Below are positions 41,262 to 50,200 of a stretch of DNA of 51,208 bases, in pieces; position 1 is the first letter of the stretch, and each line of letters starts with the position of its first letter. The notes beneath the pieces are model-generated. The model was not told where the DNA came from. It searched no databases and saw only the letters and a program-made list of their open reading frames with translations. The DNA is from JAWLGJ01 sp041685145. Its GTDB lineage: Bacteria; Pseudomonadota; Alphaproteobacteria; Rhodospirillales; Magnetospirillaceae. The position numbers and the translations under genes are program-made. The stretch lies in assembly GCA_041685145.1 (NCBI GenBank), contig JAWLGJ010000023.1, positions 1 through 51,208 on the forward strand, read 5' to 3'.

Positions 41262-42892
41262 GCGCCCGGGCCGGCTTGGCGGCCGTCGCCGTCGCGATGC
41301 TGCTCGCCGCCTGTGCCGGTCCTTCGCCGCCGGCCACCTATGCCGCGATCGCCCGGGACATCGTCGCCGCGCGCTTTGACGCCGAAGCCGCGACGCTGGC
41401 CACCATCCACAACGCCGCCGACGGCCAAGGGCTGACGGTCTGGCGGGTGAGCGGCGACGACGTCCAGTCGCTGCGATCATGGCGCCTCGACGGCGGCCGC
41501 CTGGGCGCCGACATCCTGCTCTCGGGCGACGGCAATCGCGTCGTCGTCCCCGCGAGCGGCGGCGGTCTGGCGGCGGTCGGCGTCGCCAGCGGCCGTCGCG
41601 TTTCCGTCCTCGACATGCCTCGCCCCTTCGACCGCGAGGCCGTCGCCGCCGGCGCCTTCGGTCCCGAGGGCATGGTGGCGCTGGCGATGCGGCCGCCGGG
41701 CGCGGCCCTGCTGCTGTTCGAGGTGGCGTCGGGGCGCTTGGCGGCCGCCGCGCCGCTGCCCGGCGACGGTGGAACGGCGGGGTTGATGTTCTCGCGCGAC
41801 GGCCGCCACCTGTTGCGCATGGGCGCGGCGCCGGCCGCCCCGGCGGCGCTGTGGACGACGCGCCCGTTGCGGCGGATCGCGGCCGTCGCGCGCCACGATG
41901 GCGCCGCCGTCTTCCTTGCCGATCGCGATGCCCTGGCGCTGGCCGCGCCCGAGGGGACGCTGCGGCTGATGACGCTGCCGGAGCTGACCCAGGCGGCGCG
42001 GTTTCGGTCATGGAGGGCGGAGCGGGGATGGCGCGGGCCGCTGGTCTCCGGCCCCGACGCCCTGCTGGGCCTGATAACCGCCGGCGCGCCCCACGCCCGC
42101 GACCGTTTCCGGGTCTTCCATCTCGATCGCGACGCCCTGCTGCCGCTGCTCGACATCGATCTCTACGCGGACGCCGCCCACGCCATCGGCGTCACGCGCG
42201 GCGGTGAGTGGCGCCTTGCCGCCACCAGCGGCGTGCTGCGCTTTGCATCCCCGGGGGCGGCGGCGGTCGGCGTCGAGCGCCGGGTCGCCGAGGCGCGCCG
42301 GCTGCTCGCGGCGGGCTTGCCACGCGCCGCCGGCGAGACGCTGTTGGCGGCGCTGGCCCTCGACCCCGAGCGCCTGGGCGAGCGCGGCGCCGACCTGATG
42401 CGCGATCACCCGGCCTTGGCCGGGGAAGTCGAACGGCGCCGCGCCATCCTGCTGCGCGGGGAGGAATACACCGCCCATGCCGACGGTCGGCCGCTGTTCA
42501 TTTACGGTTACCTGGCCCTGCTGGCGGGCCATCCCGACATCGCCCGCACGGCGGCCCGCCGCCTGCGCGGCGACGGCTCCATTCCCACCCAATTCGATGG
42601 ACCGGCCCTGGCCGGCTATCTCGACGCGCTGGTGGCCGCGTGGGGCGGGAGGATCGATGAGGCCATGGCCCACGCCCTGGCGGCGCGCGAATTGGCCAAT
42701 CCCGGCGTGGGCGCCTTTCTGGCTGAGCGCATCCGCGCCCATCCGCGAGCCTGGGGCCCGCTGCTGGCCGAGCGGCGGGCGCTCGCCCGCGCGACGGGCG
42801 TACCGCTGGCGCTCATCCCCACGAGCGTGGCCCCGCCGCCGCAACCGCTTCCGTTTCCCCGACCCGACGGCACCTTGGCCGAACCGCGATAG
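41258..42892 (+). CDS. Lipoprotein, propeller plus helical domain, paralogue of the 38188 gene
   Basis: The 544-residue protein has a short lipoprotein signal ('AVAMLLAACAG', Cys near residue 19). Residues ~30-340 form a propeller-like region with 'ILLSGDGNRVVVPASGGG', 'AFGPEGMVALAM' and 'MFSRDGRHLLRMG'. Residues ~345-515 are helical, with blocks that align to the other operon lipoprotein: 'AEARRLLAAGLPRAAGETLL', 'IYGYLALLAGHPDIARTAAR' and 'GYLDALVAAWGGRIDEAM'. It lacks the long Ala/Pro tether and tail of its paralogue. It is the last gene of the six-gene operon, with 85 bases before the NERD gene. Confidence 0.8.
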   Translation: MSARAGLAAVAVAMLLAACAGPSPPATYAAIARDIVAARFDAEAATLATIHNAADGQGLTVWRVSGDDVQSLRSWRLDGGRLGADILLSGDGNRVVVPASGGGLAAVGVASGRRVSVLDMPRPFDREAVAAGAFGPEGMVALAMRPPGAALLLFEVASGRLAAAAPLPGDGGTAGLMFSRDGRHLLRMGAAPAAPAALWTTRPLRRIAAVARHDGAAVFLADRDALALAAPEGTLRLMTLPELTQAARFRSWRAERGWRGPLVSGPDALLGLITAGAPHARDRFRVFHLDRDALLPLLDIDLYADAAHAIGVTRGGEWRLAATSGVLRFASPGAAAVGVERRVAEARRLLAAGLPRAAGETLLAALALDPERLGERGADLMRDHPALAGEVERRRAILLRGEEYTAHADGRPLFIYGYLALLAGHPDIARTAARRLRGDGSIPTQFDGPALAGYLDALVAAWGGRIDEAMAHALAARELANPGVGAFLAERIRAHPRAWGPLLAERRALARATGVPLALIPTSVAPPPQPLPFPRPDGTLAEPR

Positions 42893-42916
42893 CGTCGCGG
42901 ACCCAAAGCCACTTGC

Positions 42917-42955
42917 GCGATAGCCGCTTGCGGGATAGTCAACGATTGCTATCGC
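42917..42955. promoter_or_regulatory. Inverted repeat GCGATAGC...GCTATCGC before the NERD gene
   Basis: GCGATAGC (42917-42924) and GCTATCGC (42948-42955) are perfect inverted 8-mers 23 bases apart. Extra GATAG copies lie at the preceding gene's end and between the arms. They may form an operator or an mRNA hairpin just upstream of the gggggagg ribosome binding site. Confidence 0.35.
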
Positions 42956-42977
42956 CGGGGGAAAAGGGGGAGGAGGC

Positions 42978-43964
42978 ATGGCCATTCTGAAGGAGCGGGA
43001 CGCGGCGGCGGCGGCCGACCGGCGGGCGGCGGCGGGGCGCGCCGCCGAGGTGCGGATGGCCTTCTATCTGCGGCGCGCCTTCGGCGCCAGGGACGACGTG
43101 CTGGTCTTTAACGATTTGAGGCTGGTTGAGGCGGACGATGCCTGCCAGATCGACCACCTCATCCTGCACGAAGGCGGCGGCATCATCGTCGAGAGCAAGT
43201 CGGTCACCTCCAAGATCAGGGTTAATTGCCGGAACGAATGGGCGCGCCTGTGGGACGGGCGCTGGCGCGGAATGGCGTCCCCGGTCATCCAGGCCCAAAA
43301 TCAGGCCGAGTTCCTGCGCCGCCGCCTGGATGCCAACCGCGAGGAACTCCGCGGCAAGCTCTTGGGGGTGAAGCAGAAGGGATTCAGGAATGTCGATCTG
43401 GCGGTGCTGGTCGCGATTTCCGACCGGGGCCTCATCACCCGCGAAAGGCCCGAGTTGGCGCCCGAGGCCGTCAAGGCCGACCAAGTGCCGGGCCGCATCG
43501 CCGAGATCATGCGGCGGCAACGGAAGGCAAGCGGCCTCGGGGCGATTGCCTTCGGCAAGGAAAGCGATGTGCGCAGCGGCCTGGAATGGGACGAGTTGAT
43601 GCGGATTGGCGTATTCCTGGGCGCGCAGCACAGCCCGGCCCCGGCGGCGGTACAAGATGCGGAGCCGATGCCGCCCGCCGCCACCGAGCGGGCCCCGACG
43701 ACCCCCGACGATCAGCCCCCCGCCGCGGTGTGCCGTCACTGCGGCGGCGCCGATCTTCGCATCCTGTGGGGTCGTTACGGCTACTACTGGAAATGCGCCT
43801 GCGGCGGCAACACGCCCATCGACACCACCGCGCCCGACGGGTCGAAGGGGCGCGTGCGAAAGCGTGGCAAGGAGTTCTTCCTGACCTATGCGAACGGACG
43901 GGAGACGCTGCTCCACGTCGACCGCCAGAGCACGCCGGCTGCGGGGGACCAGGGGCCGAGGTAG
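42978..43964 (+). CDS. NERD-domain protein with C-terminal zinc ribbon
   Basis: The 328-residue cytoplasmic protein carries a nuclease-related (NERD) domain at residues ~18-150. 'AGRAAEVRMAFYLRRAF', 'QIDHLILHEGGGIIVESKSV' and 'NPVIQAQNQ'-like 'SPVIQAQNQAEFLRRRL' match the restriction-endonuclease-like core, with the D-(x)n-ExK catalytic triad seen as Asp in QIDH and 'ESK'. A linker of Ala/Pro follows. Then comes a zinc ribbon, 'VCRHCGGADLRILWGRYG' and 'YWKCACGGNTPI', similar to the topoisomerase C4 finger. Nuclease activity on nucleic acid is plausible; the target is unknown. It seems a single-gene unit. Confidence 0.88.
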   Translation: MAILKERDAAAAADRRAAAGRAAEVRMAFYLRRAFGARDDVLVFNDLRLVEADDACQIDHLILHEGGGIIVESKSVTSKIRVNCRNEWARLWDGRWRGMASPVIQAQNQAEFLRRRLDANREELRGKLLGVKQKGFRNVDLAVLVAISDRGLITRERPELAPEAVKADQVPGRIAEIMRRQRKASGLGAIAFGKESDVRSGLEWDELMRIGVFLGAQHSPAPAAVQDAEPMPPAATERAPTTPDDQPPAAVCRHCGGADLRILWGRYGYYWKCACGGNTPIDTTAPDGSKGRVRKRGKEFFLTYANGRETLLHVDRQSTPAAGDQGPR

Positions 43965-43972
43965 GCGGGGGC

Positions 43973-44002
43973 GGCCGCGATCCTGCTGGCGCGAGCGCGG
44001 CC
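43973..44002. terminator. GC-rich hairpin between NERD and DUF1428 genes
   Basis: GGCCGCG (43973-43979) pairs with CGCGGCC (43996-44002) around a 16-base loop in the gap between convergent genes. There is no T-run, so it is only a weak terminator candidate. Confidence 0.3.
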
Positions 44003-44036
44003 GTTGCGTCGCGGTCGCTGCCTGCGCCTTGCGAAG

Positions 44037-44390
44037 CTATGCGTCTACGATCGTCTCGAAGCCGCCGTAGATCAGGCGCTTGCCGTCGAAGGGCATGGGG
44101 TTGCGATCCGGCTGCAGGCGGGGATCCTCCATGACCTTCTTCATCGCGGAGTCGCGGACCTCACGGGACGGCCAAAGGATCCACGAAAACACCACCGTTT
44201 CGTCGTCCTTGCATTTGACCGCCATGGGAAAGGAGGTCACTTCGCCCTCCGGGACGTCGTCGCCCCAGCATTCCACCAGCTTCAACGCGCCATGCTCCTT
44301 GAAGACGACGGCGGCCTCCTCGGCGTGCCGGCGGTAAATTTCCCGATTGGCGGTCGGCACCGCCGCCACGAATCCATCGACATAGGTCAT
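44037..44390 (-). CDS. DUF1428 (YbaA-like) family protein
   Basis: The 117-residue protein starts 'MTYVDGFVAAVPTANREIYR' and contains 'ECWGDDVPEGEVTSFPMAVK', 'VFSWILWPSREVRD' and the C-terminal 'PFDGKRLIYGGFE', all diagnostic of DUF1428. The fold is a dimeric alpha-beta barrel of the EthD/ABM type. No reaction is known for the family. The ATG at 44390 has an aaggggacgg ribosome binding site. Upstream in-frame sequence to 44603 has poor coding character and is left out. Confidence 0.93.
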   Translation of the reverse strand: MTYVDGFVAAVPTANREIYRRHAEEAAVVFKEHGALKLVECWGDDVPEGEVTSFPMAVKCKDDETVVFSWILWPSREVRDSAMKKVMEDPRLQPDRNPMPFDGKRLIYGGFETIVDA

Positions 44391-44812
44391 GGTCCGTCCC
44401 CTTGCGTCCGCCGTGGGTTCGCCACGGTAGAAAGCAGGTCGCCATGCCCCTGCCCAGCGGCAATCGTCTGGAGGGGCTACCTCGGCCGGGCAGCCGCCCG
44501 TAAGACCGCGACCGCCATCGGAAAGGGTTCGGGCCGGCCGCCGGATTGTTGTCGAGCGGACGGTGGTGCTCGGAGGCGGGCAGCGCCGCCAGGCCCGTTC
44601 CACCGAAAGTCCACTCCCCTCCCGTCAAGTGTCGAGCGGACGAACGTCGTGGTCTTGGCGGCGTTGTATGACCTGTGGCGATAACGTTTGAGTCCCTGGC
44701 GTGCGCCTCCTGGTGAATTGAGAAGAGGCCGCGCCACATTAGTTTTCCCCGTAGCAGACCAGGGCGCGAGTGTTGTTCAGAGACCGCCGGGTCGGCGCGC
44801 GGGGACTTTGCG
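44391..44812. other. 422-base intergenic region with a 13-bp direct repeat
   Basis: No gene could be supported here; short frames on both strands lack ribosome binding sites and domain content. TGTCGAGCGGACG occurs twice in direct orientation, at 44550-44562 and 44630-44642. Promoters for the DUF1428 gene (leftwards) and the LuxR-type gene (rightwards) must lie here, but no convincing -35/-10 pair was found. Confidence 0.5.
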
Positions 44813-45103
44813 ATGACGCAGTTTATTGCTTCACCAATTTTAACCAAGACCAACTGGGAGGCCGCCTGCGGCCATCTGCGGCGTGTCTATGCGCTGACGC
44901 CCCGCGAGGCCGTGGTCGCGCTGCGCGTCGCCGCCGGCATGAACGCCCGCGAGGTCGCCGAGGAGCTGGGCATCTCGGTCGGCACCGTGCGGGTGCATAT
45001 AAAGCGAATCCTGGGCAAGACGGGCACCAACCGTCAGTCGCAGCTCGTCGGCCTGATCCTGCGCGCGATCCTGCAGGAGGCCGCGCCGCAGGACGTTACA
45101 TAA
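44813..45103 (+). CDS. Solo LuxR-type HTH regulator
   Basis: The 96-residue protein consists of little more than a LuxR/GerE helix-turn-helix: 'YALTPREAVVALRVAAGMNA', then 'EVAEELGISVGTVRVHIKRI' and 'LGKTGTNRQSQLVGL'. No receiver or ligand domain is present, so it may be constitutively active or regulated through its level. The gene is 21 bases upstream of a secreted protein gene and heads a three-gene operon. A LuxR-type regulator (CsgD) controls curli in enterobacteria, so a similar link to the downstream repeat protein is possible but unproven. Confidence 0.88.
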   Translation: MTQFIASPILTKTNWEAACGHLRRVYALTPREAVVALRVAAGMNAREVAEELGISVGTVRVHIKRILGKTGTNRQSQLVGLILRAILQEAAPQDVT

Positions 45104-45124
45104 CGCGAGGGAGGGGCAATCACG

Positions 45125-45709
45125 ATGCGACGAACAGCGATCAGGGCCGCCGCCGTGCTGATGGCGGCGGCAAGCCCGGCGGCGGCGGCCGACGGCGACG
45201 GCAACTTCTTTGCGCGCGGCGTCGGCGCTCAAAGCTGCCAGTCTTATGTCGACGCCGTCCAAGGCGGGGATCCCGCCGCCTATCTGTTCCGCAGTTGGAT
45301 CAACGGCTATGTGACGGCGCAGAATCAGGTGCGGGCCGAGACCTACGACCTAGCGCCGGACGCGACGGCGGAATCGCTGGCGGCGGCGGCGGCGCGGGTG
45401 TGCGCACGGGCGCCGGAGCAACCATTCTGGGCGGCGGCCCACGCCCTTGTCGAGACGGCGCGCCCCCATCGCCAGAAGGCGCAGGGCGACCCCGCCGAGA
45501 TCGCCTGGAACGGCCGGGCCGTGAGCGTGCAGCCCGCGACGCTGCGGCGGGTGCAGCAGGCCCTGAAGGACGCCGGCTACGGCATCGCCACCGTCGACGG
45601 CGTCTACGGCCGCAACACCCGCCAGGCCCTGCAGGCGTTTCAGCGCGACGCCGGGCTGGAGGAGACCGGCCTGCCCGACGCCCCAACCCGCGCCCGCCTC
45701 GCCTACTGA
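45125..45709 (+). CDS. Secreted peptidoglycan-binding protein
   Basis: The 194-residue protein has a signal peptide (cleavage after 'SPAAAA'). Residues ~30-110 form a helical domain with two Cys ('GAQSCQSYVDAV' and 'AARVCARAPE') and 'SWINGYVTAQNQ', which recalls the HdeA/Rap1a-type small periplasmic domains. Residues ~135-190 are a PG_binding_1 domain: 'RVQQALKDAGYGIATVDGVY' followed by 'GRNTRQALQAFQRDAGL'. It would sit in the periplasm bound to cell wall. The TGA shares a base with the ATG of the barrel protein gene (TGATG). Confidence 0.88.
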   Translation: MRRTAIRAAAVLMAAASPAAAADGDGNFFARGVGAQSCQSYVDAVQGGDPAAYLFRSWINGYVTAQNQVRAETYDLAPDATAESLAAAAARVCARAPEQPFWAAAHALVETARPHRQKAQGDPAEIAWNGRAVSVQPATLRRVQQALKDAGYGIATVDGVYGRNTRQALQAFQRDAGLEETGLPDAPTRARLAY

Positions 45710-46977
45710 TGGCGGCGCCGATGATGCGGGCGCTGGCCACGGTCGCCGCCGGGGCGCTGTGCGGACTGGCGGCGCTGCCGGTGGCGGCCCAGGAGGACGC
45801 CGGCCTTGCCGAGCGGGTCCGCCAGCTTGAGGAACTGGTGGCCGAGCAGGCGCGGGCCCTCGACCGCCAGCGCCGCCTGATGCAGCGCCAGCAGCAGGCC
45901 CTCGACCGGCTGGGGGGCGCGGCGCCGGGGCAGGGGGCCGCCGGGGCCGCAGCGCCGGAGGCCGCCGCACCGGCGGGCCGGGCGCCGGAGGCCGCGCCGC
46001 CCGCCGCCCCCACCGCCCCGCCGCCCCAGACCGCCGCCGCCCCGCCGGGCGAGCCCCCGGAGCCGCGCGAGCGGCCCGAGATCGCCGTCGGTGAGTTGGT
46101 GGAGCGCGGCGGAGTGCTCACCCCGCCCGGCACCCTGGTGCTGGAGCCGTCGCTGGAATACGTCCACGACAGCTCGAACCAGGTGCTCATCGAGGGGCTG
46201 TCGGTGCTGCCGGCGCTGCTGATCGGCAACATCGACGTGCGCGAGGTCGAACGCGACTCCCTGTTCGGGGCGCTGACGGCGCGGGCCGGCCTGACGCGCC
46301 GCCTGGAGGCGGACGTCAAGCTGCCCTATGTCTATCGTCACGACGAAACCACCGCCCGCGAACTGGCGGTGGAGGCCACCACCTCGACCATCACCACCGT
46401 CGACGGCGACGGCTTGGGCGATGTCGAGGCCGGGCTGCACTATCAGCTCACCGAGGGCAACGGCGGCTGGCCGTATTTCATCGGCAATCTGCGCGTGAAG
46501 GCGCCGACCGGGCGCGACCCCTTCGAGGTGCCGCTGAGCGAGCAGGGCCTGCCGCTGGAACTGCCCACCGGCAACGGTTTCTGGGGCGTCGAGCCCAGCA
46601 TCAGCTTCCTGAAGCCCTCCGACCCGGTGGTGTGGTTCGGCAACCTGAAATATCTGTGGAACATCGAGCGCGACGTCGGCGGCGGCTTCGGCACCATCGA
46701 TCCCGGCGACGCCATCGGCGGCTCGATCGGCCTGGGCTTTGCCGTCAACGAAAGCACCTCCTTCAGCCTGGGCTGGGAGCAGCAATACGTCATGGACACC
46801 GAGCAGGACGGGCGGAGGGTGCCCGGCTCCAGCCTGTCCATCGGCTCGCTGCTCCTGGGCATGTCCTACCGGCTCTCCGACAGCACCTCGCTCAGCCTCA
46901 GCTTCCAGGGGGGCATGACCGAGGATGCCACCGACCAGCGCATCATCCTGCGCGTGCCCATCCGCTTCCAGCTGTAG
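45709..46977 (+). CDS. Outer-membrane beta-barrel protein with N-terminal coiled coil
   Basis: The 422-residue protein has a signal peptide ('MMRALATVAAGALCGLAALP', cleaved near VAAQ), a coiled coil (~30-70, 'RQLEELVAEQARALDRQ'), an Ala/Pro/Gly linker (~72-118), then about 300 residues of alternating polar and hydrophobic strands. 'GGVLTPPGTLVLEPSLEYVH', 'LEADVKLPYVYRHDE' and the final 'RIILRVPIRFQL' are typical of barrel proteins in the phenol-degradation MetA-like/transporter group. An ATG at 45709 shares a base with the upstream stop; ATG 45724 is also possible. It may form a pore for uptake or export. Its neighbour, the secreted repeat protein, makes export thinkable. Confidence 0.82.
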   Translation: MAAPMMRALATVAAGALCGLAALPVAAQEDAGLAERVRQLEELVAEQARALDRQRRLMQRQQQALDRLGGAAPGQGAAGAAAPEAAAPAGRAPEAAPPAAPTAPPPQTAAAPPGEPPEPRERPEIAVGELVERGGVLTPPGTLVLEPSLEYVHDSSNQVLIEGLSVLPALLIGNIDVREVERDSLFGALTARAGLTRRLEADVKLPYVYRHDETTARELAVEATTSTITTVDGDGLGDVEAGLHYQLTEGNGGWPYFIGNLRVKAPTGRDPFEVPLSEQGLPLELPTGNGFWGVEPSISFLKPSDPVVWFGNLKYLWNIERDVGGGFGTIDPGDAIGGSIGLGFAVNESTSFSLGWEQQYVMDTEQDGRRVPGSSLSIGSLLLGMSYRLSDSTSLSLSFQGGMTEDATDQRIILRVPIRFQL

Positions 46978-47163
46978 CGCGCGCCGGCACCCCCGGCCGC
47001 CATCGCGCGAAAGGGGCGGCGCACGGCAACGAAAGCGAGCGGCGGCCATCCCCAAGGCCCTAATACCGAAGACATCACCGCGCATACCCTAGCTGGGAGA
47101 CGCGGCCGCCGCCGCACCCGCGTACCGTGTCAAACGTTCCCCCGGCCACATCCATCGGGGTGC

Positions 47164-47188
47164 GCGCCCAGGCATAACGGCCTGGCGC
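47164..47188 (+). promoter_or_regulatory. Leader hairpin before the repeat-protein gene
   Basis: GCGCCCAGGC (47164-47173) pairs with GCCTGGCGC (47180-47188) with one bulged base and the six-base loop ATAACG. With no T-run it looks more like a 5' leader structure than a terminator; it ends 43 bases before the start codon. Confidence 0.4.
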
Positions 47189-47207
47189 GATGGCGGGGTG
47201 CGGGTAA

Positions 47208-47221
47208 CCAACCATAGTTGG
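47208..47221. promoter_or_regulatory. CCAAC-CATA-GTTGG palindrome at the ribosome binding site
   Basis: This perfect 14-base palindrome ends 10 bases before the ATG at 47232 and abuts the ggggagag ribosome binding site. It could be an operator or a small hairpin affecting translation. Confidence 0.4.
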
Positions 47222-47231
47222 GGAGAGAGCG

Positions 47232-50200
47232 ATGATGCGTTTCACCAATCTCAAGGGCGCGCTGCTCGCCGGCGCCTCGGCGGCCGTGTTGATGGCGGCC
47301 GTGCAGGCGCCGGCGCTCGCCGACCAGATTTACGCCGGCAGCCAGACCAAGAACGCCACCGCCGGCGGCAACCTCGCCGATTCCGACGACAGCGCCAACG
47401 CCAACACCAACGCGGGCAACACCTTCGAATCGTTCACGGGGGTCGCGTCCGAGGTGCAGAACAACGGCGCCAACGCCGCCCTCAACAACGGCAACGCCGT
47501 CTCGGCCAGCATCGACACCGGCACCGATCCCGGCAATGTCGACTATTCCGCCCTTAGCGGCCAGACCGCGACCCAGGTCGGCGGCAGCATCGCGACAGAG
47601 ACCAATGTCGACGATGACAACTTGATCGAGGACCAGGCGTTCCAGAACGCCCAGGGCGTGTTCAGCAAGCTGCAAAACAACGGTTCCGAAAGCGCCATCA
47701 ACAACGGCAACGCCGTCGCGGCGGCGATCCTGGAGGGCAACGTCGCGACCAGCGTCCTCTACGTCGCCTCGGACCAGGACGCCACCGTCGGCGGCGGCGC
47801 CGTCAATCTGTACGAGGCCGAAACCAGCACCAACGACAACGACATCCGCGATGACGCCTTCGGCAGCACCGAGGGCGTGATGAGCGTGTTGCAGAACAAC
47901 GGCCCCAACGCGGCGCTGAACAACGGCAACGCCGTGGCGGCGGTCATCAACGCCACCGATGTCGACGGCAACGGCGACTTCGACGTCGAGGGCAACCAGA
48001 CGGCGCGGGTCGACGGCAGCAACAGCAGCACCGAAACCACCAATCTCGACACCAACCGTCTGCGCGGCAACGCCTTCCAGAACGCCCAGGGCGTCGGCAG
48101 CGCCATGCAGAACAACGGCGCCAACACCGCCGCCAACAACGGCAATGCGGTTTCGGCGCTGGTGCTGAACCAGAACATCGACGGCGCCTACGACCTCGAC
48201 GCCATCGGCAGCCAGGACGCCCGCGTCGACTCCACGCCGGGCGGCGCCAACGAAGCGGTGCAGCAGGCCGACAGCCACGACCGCAACTTCATCGGCGGCA
48301 ACGCCTTCGAGGAATCGCGGGGCGTGTTCAGCGCCATGCAGAACAACGGCCCCAACAGCGCCCTCAACGGCGGCAACACGGTCGCCGCGATGATCAGCAA
48401 CGGCGAGGGCACGCCCGACGATTTCGCCGCCACCAGCGAGCAACGCGCCACCGTGCGCGCCAATGACGGCACCAACAGCAGCGACGAGGACGCCAGCGAC
48501 GATGCCAACCGCATCGACGGCAACGCCTTCCGCGACCCCGAGGGCATCGTCAGCGCCACCCAGAACAACGGCGCCAACACGGCGGCCAACAACGGCAACA
48601 CGGTGACGGCGGCGATCGCCAACAACCGCACGGACGTCGACGGTCCGCAGGACATGCTTGCCGTCTCGACCCAAAACGCCCAGGTGCGGGCCACCAACGG
48701 GGGCACCAATGTCAGCATCGAGACCGGCAGCGACGACAGCAACCTGATCACCGACGACGCCTTCGCCAGCGTCCAGGGAGTCGCCAGCGCGTTGCAGAAC
48801 AACGGCGCCAATTCGGCGCTCAACAACGGCAACACCGTTTCCGCGGTGATTTCGGGCGGCGCCGGCACCACGGCCGACGATTTCCGCACCGACAGCAGCC
48901 AGACCGCCCGCGTCGATGCCGACGCGCTTGGCGGCAACATCAGCGAGGAATACGCCAGCGACAACACCAACACCCTCGGTGGCAACGCCTTCCAAGGCGC
49001 CGCCGGCGTCGCCAGCGTGTTGCAGAACAACGGCGCCAACAGCGCCGCGAACAACGGCAACACCGTCGCCGCATTCATCATCTCCGGCGGCGTCGGCTCG
49101 GCGGGCGCGCCATCCGAGTTGCAGGCGCCCAATGGCGAGTTGACGGTCTCCCAAAGTGCCACCGTCGAGGCCAACGCCAGCAACAGCGGCGATCCCGACG
49201 GCAACCGCAACCTGGAAGGCGGGACCGGTAACCGCGTCGTCGAAGCCAACGACATCACCGACAACGCCTTCCAGAACGCCGAGGGGGTGTTCAGCGTCCT
49301 GCAGAACAACGGCGCCAATTCCGCCATCAACAACGGCAACACGGTTTCGGCGGTGATCTCCGATCCCGATACCTACGCCGCCGCCCAGGCCGATTTCGAC
49401 ACCGTTAGCACCCAGACCGCGCTCGTCACCAACGACGACGGCGCGGGCGCCAACGGTGGCGACAACACCAGCCGCGAAAGCCGCGACGGCGCCGACGGCA
49501 ACCCCGACACCAACACCGTCGACGGCAGCGCCTTCGCCGCCGCCAAGGGGGTGATGAGCGCCGCCCAGAACAACGGCGCTAATTCCGCCATCAACAACGG
49601 CAACACCGTGGCGGCGATCATCAGCGACCAGCAGGCCAACACCAACAACGATGAATACAGCGCCACCTCGGTGCAGAGCGCGACGGTGGAAAGCCGCTTC
49701 GGCAACACGCCCTTTGACGGCAATCTCAGCGAGGAAGCCAACAGCCCCGACACGAACACCGTCGCCGGCGCCGCCTTCGGCGCCGCGCAGGGAGTCGGCA
49801 GCCTGGCGCAGAACAACGGCGCCAACAGCGCGCTGAACAACGGCAACACCGTTTCGGCGGTCATCACCGACGGGCCGGTGGCCTCGGTCGCCGACTTCGC
49901 CGCCGACAGCCGCCAGGACGCGCGGGTCTCCGCGCGCGACAACACCATCAACCGCGACCAGCAGGGCAATGTCAGCGGCGGCGCCGGCGCCTGGCCCAGT
50001 GACGAGAGCAACCGCATGACCGGCCAGGCGTTCTACGAGGCCGAGGGCGTGTTCAGCGCCATGCAGAACAACGGCCCCAACAGCGCCGCCAACAACGGCA
50101 ACACCGTTGCGGCCTTCATCACCGACGGCACCGTCGGACTCGACGACGAGTCGTTGCTGGACGCCAACCAGAACGGGGCCTTCACCAGCCGCCAGCGCGC

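Larger units (their letters stand above)
46978..47231 (+). promoter_or_regulatory. Upstream region of the repeat-protein gene, with duplicated box
   Basis: This 254-base gap separates the barrel gene from the repeat-protein gene. ACCCTAGCTGGG (47086-47097) and ACCATAGTTGGG (47211-47222) match at 10 of 12 positions and are 125 bases apart. The second box overlaps the ribosome binding region. A hairpin lies between them. No clear promoter hexamers were identified. Confidence 0.45.

Noticed and set aside
44391..44812. Short open frames in the intergenic region, including a minus-strand extension of the DUF1428 gene
   Set aside because: They lack ribosome binding sites and domain matches, and codon use differs from neighbouring genes.
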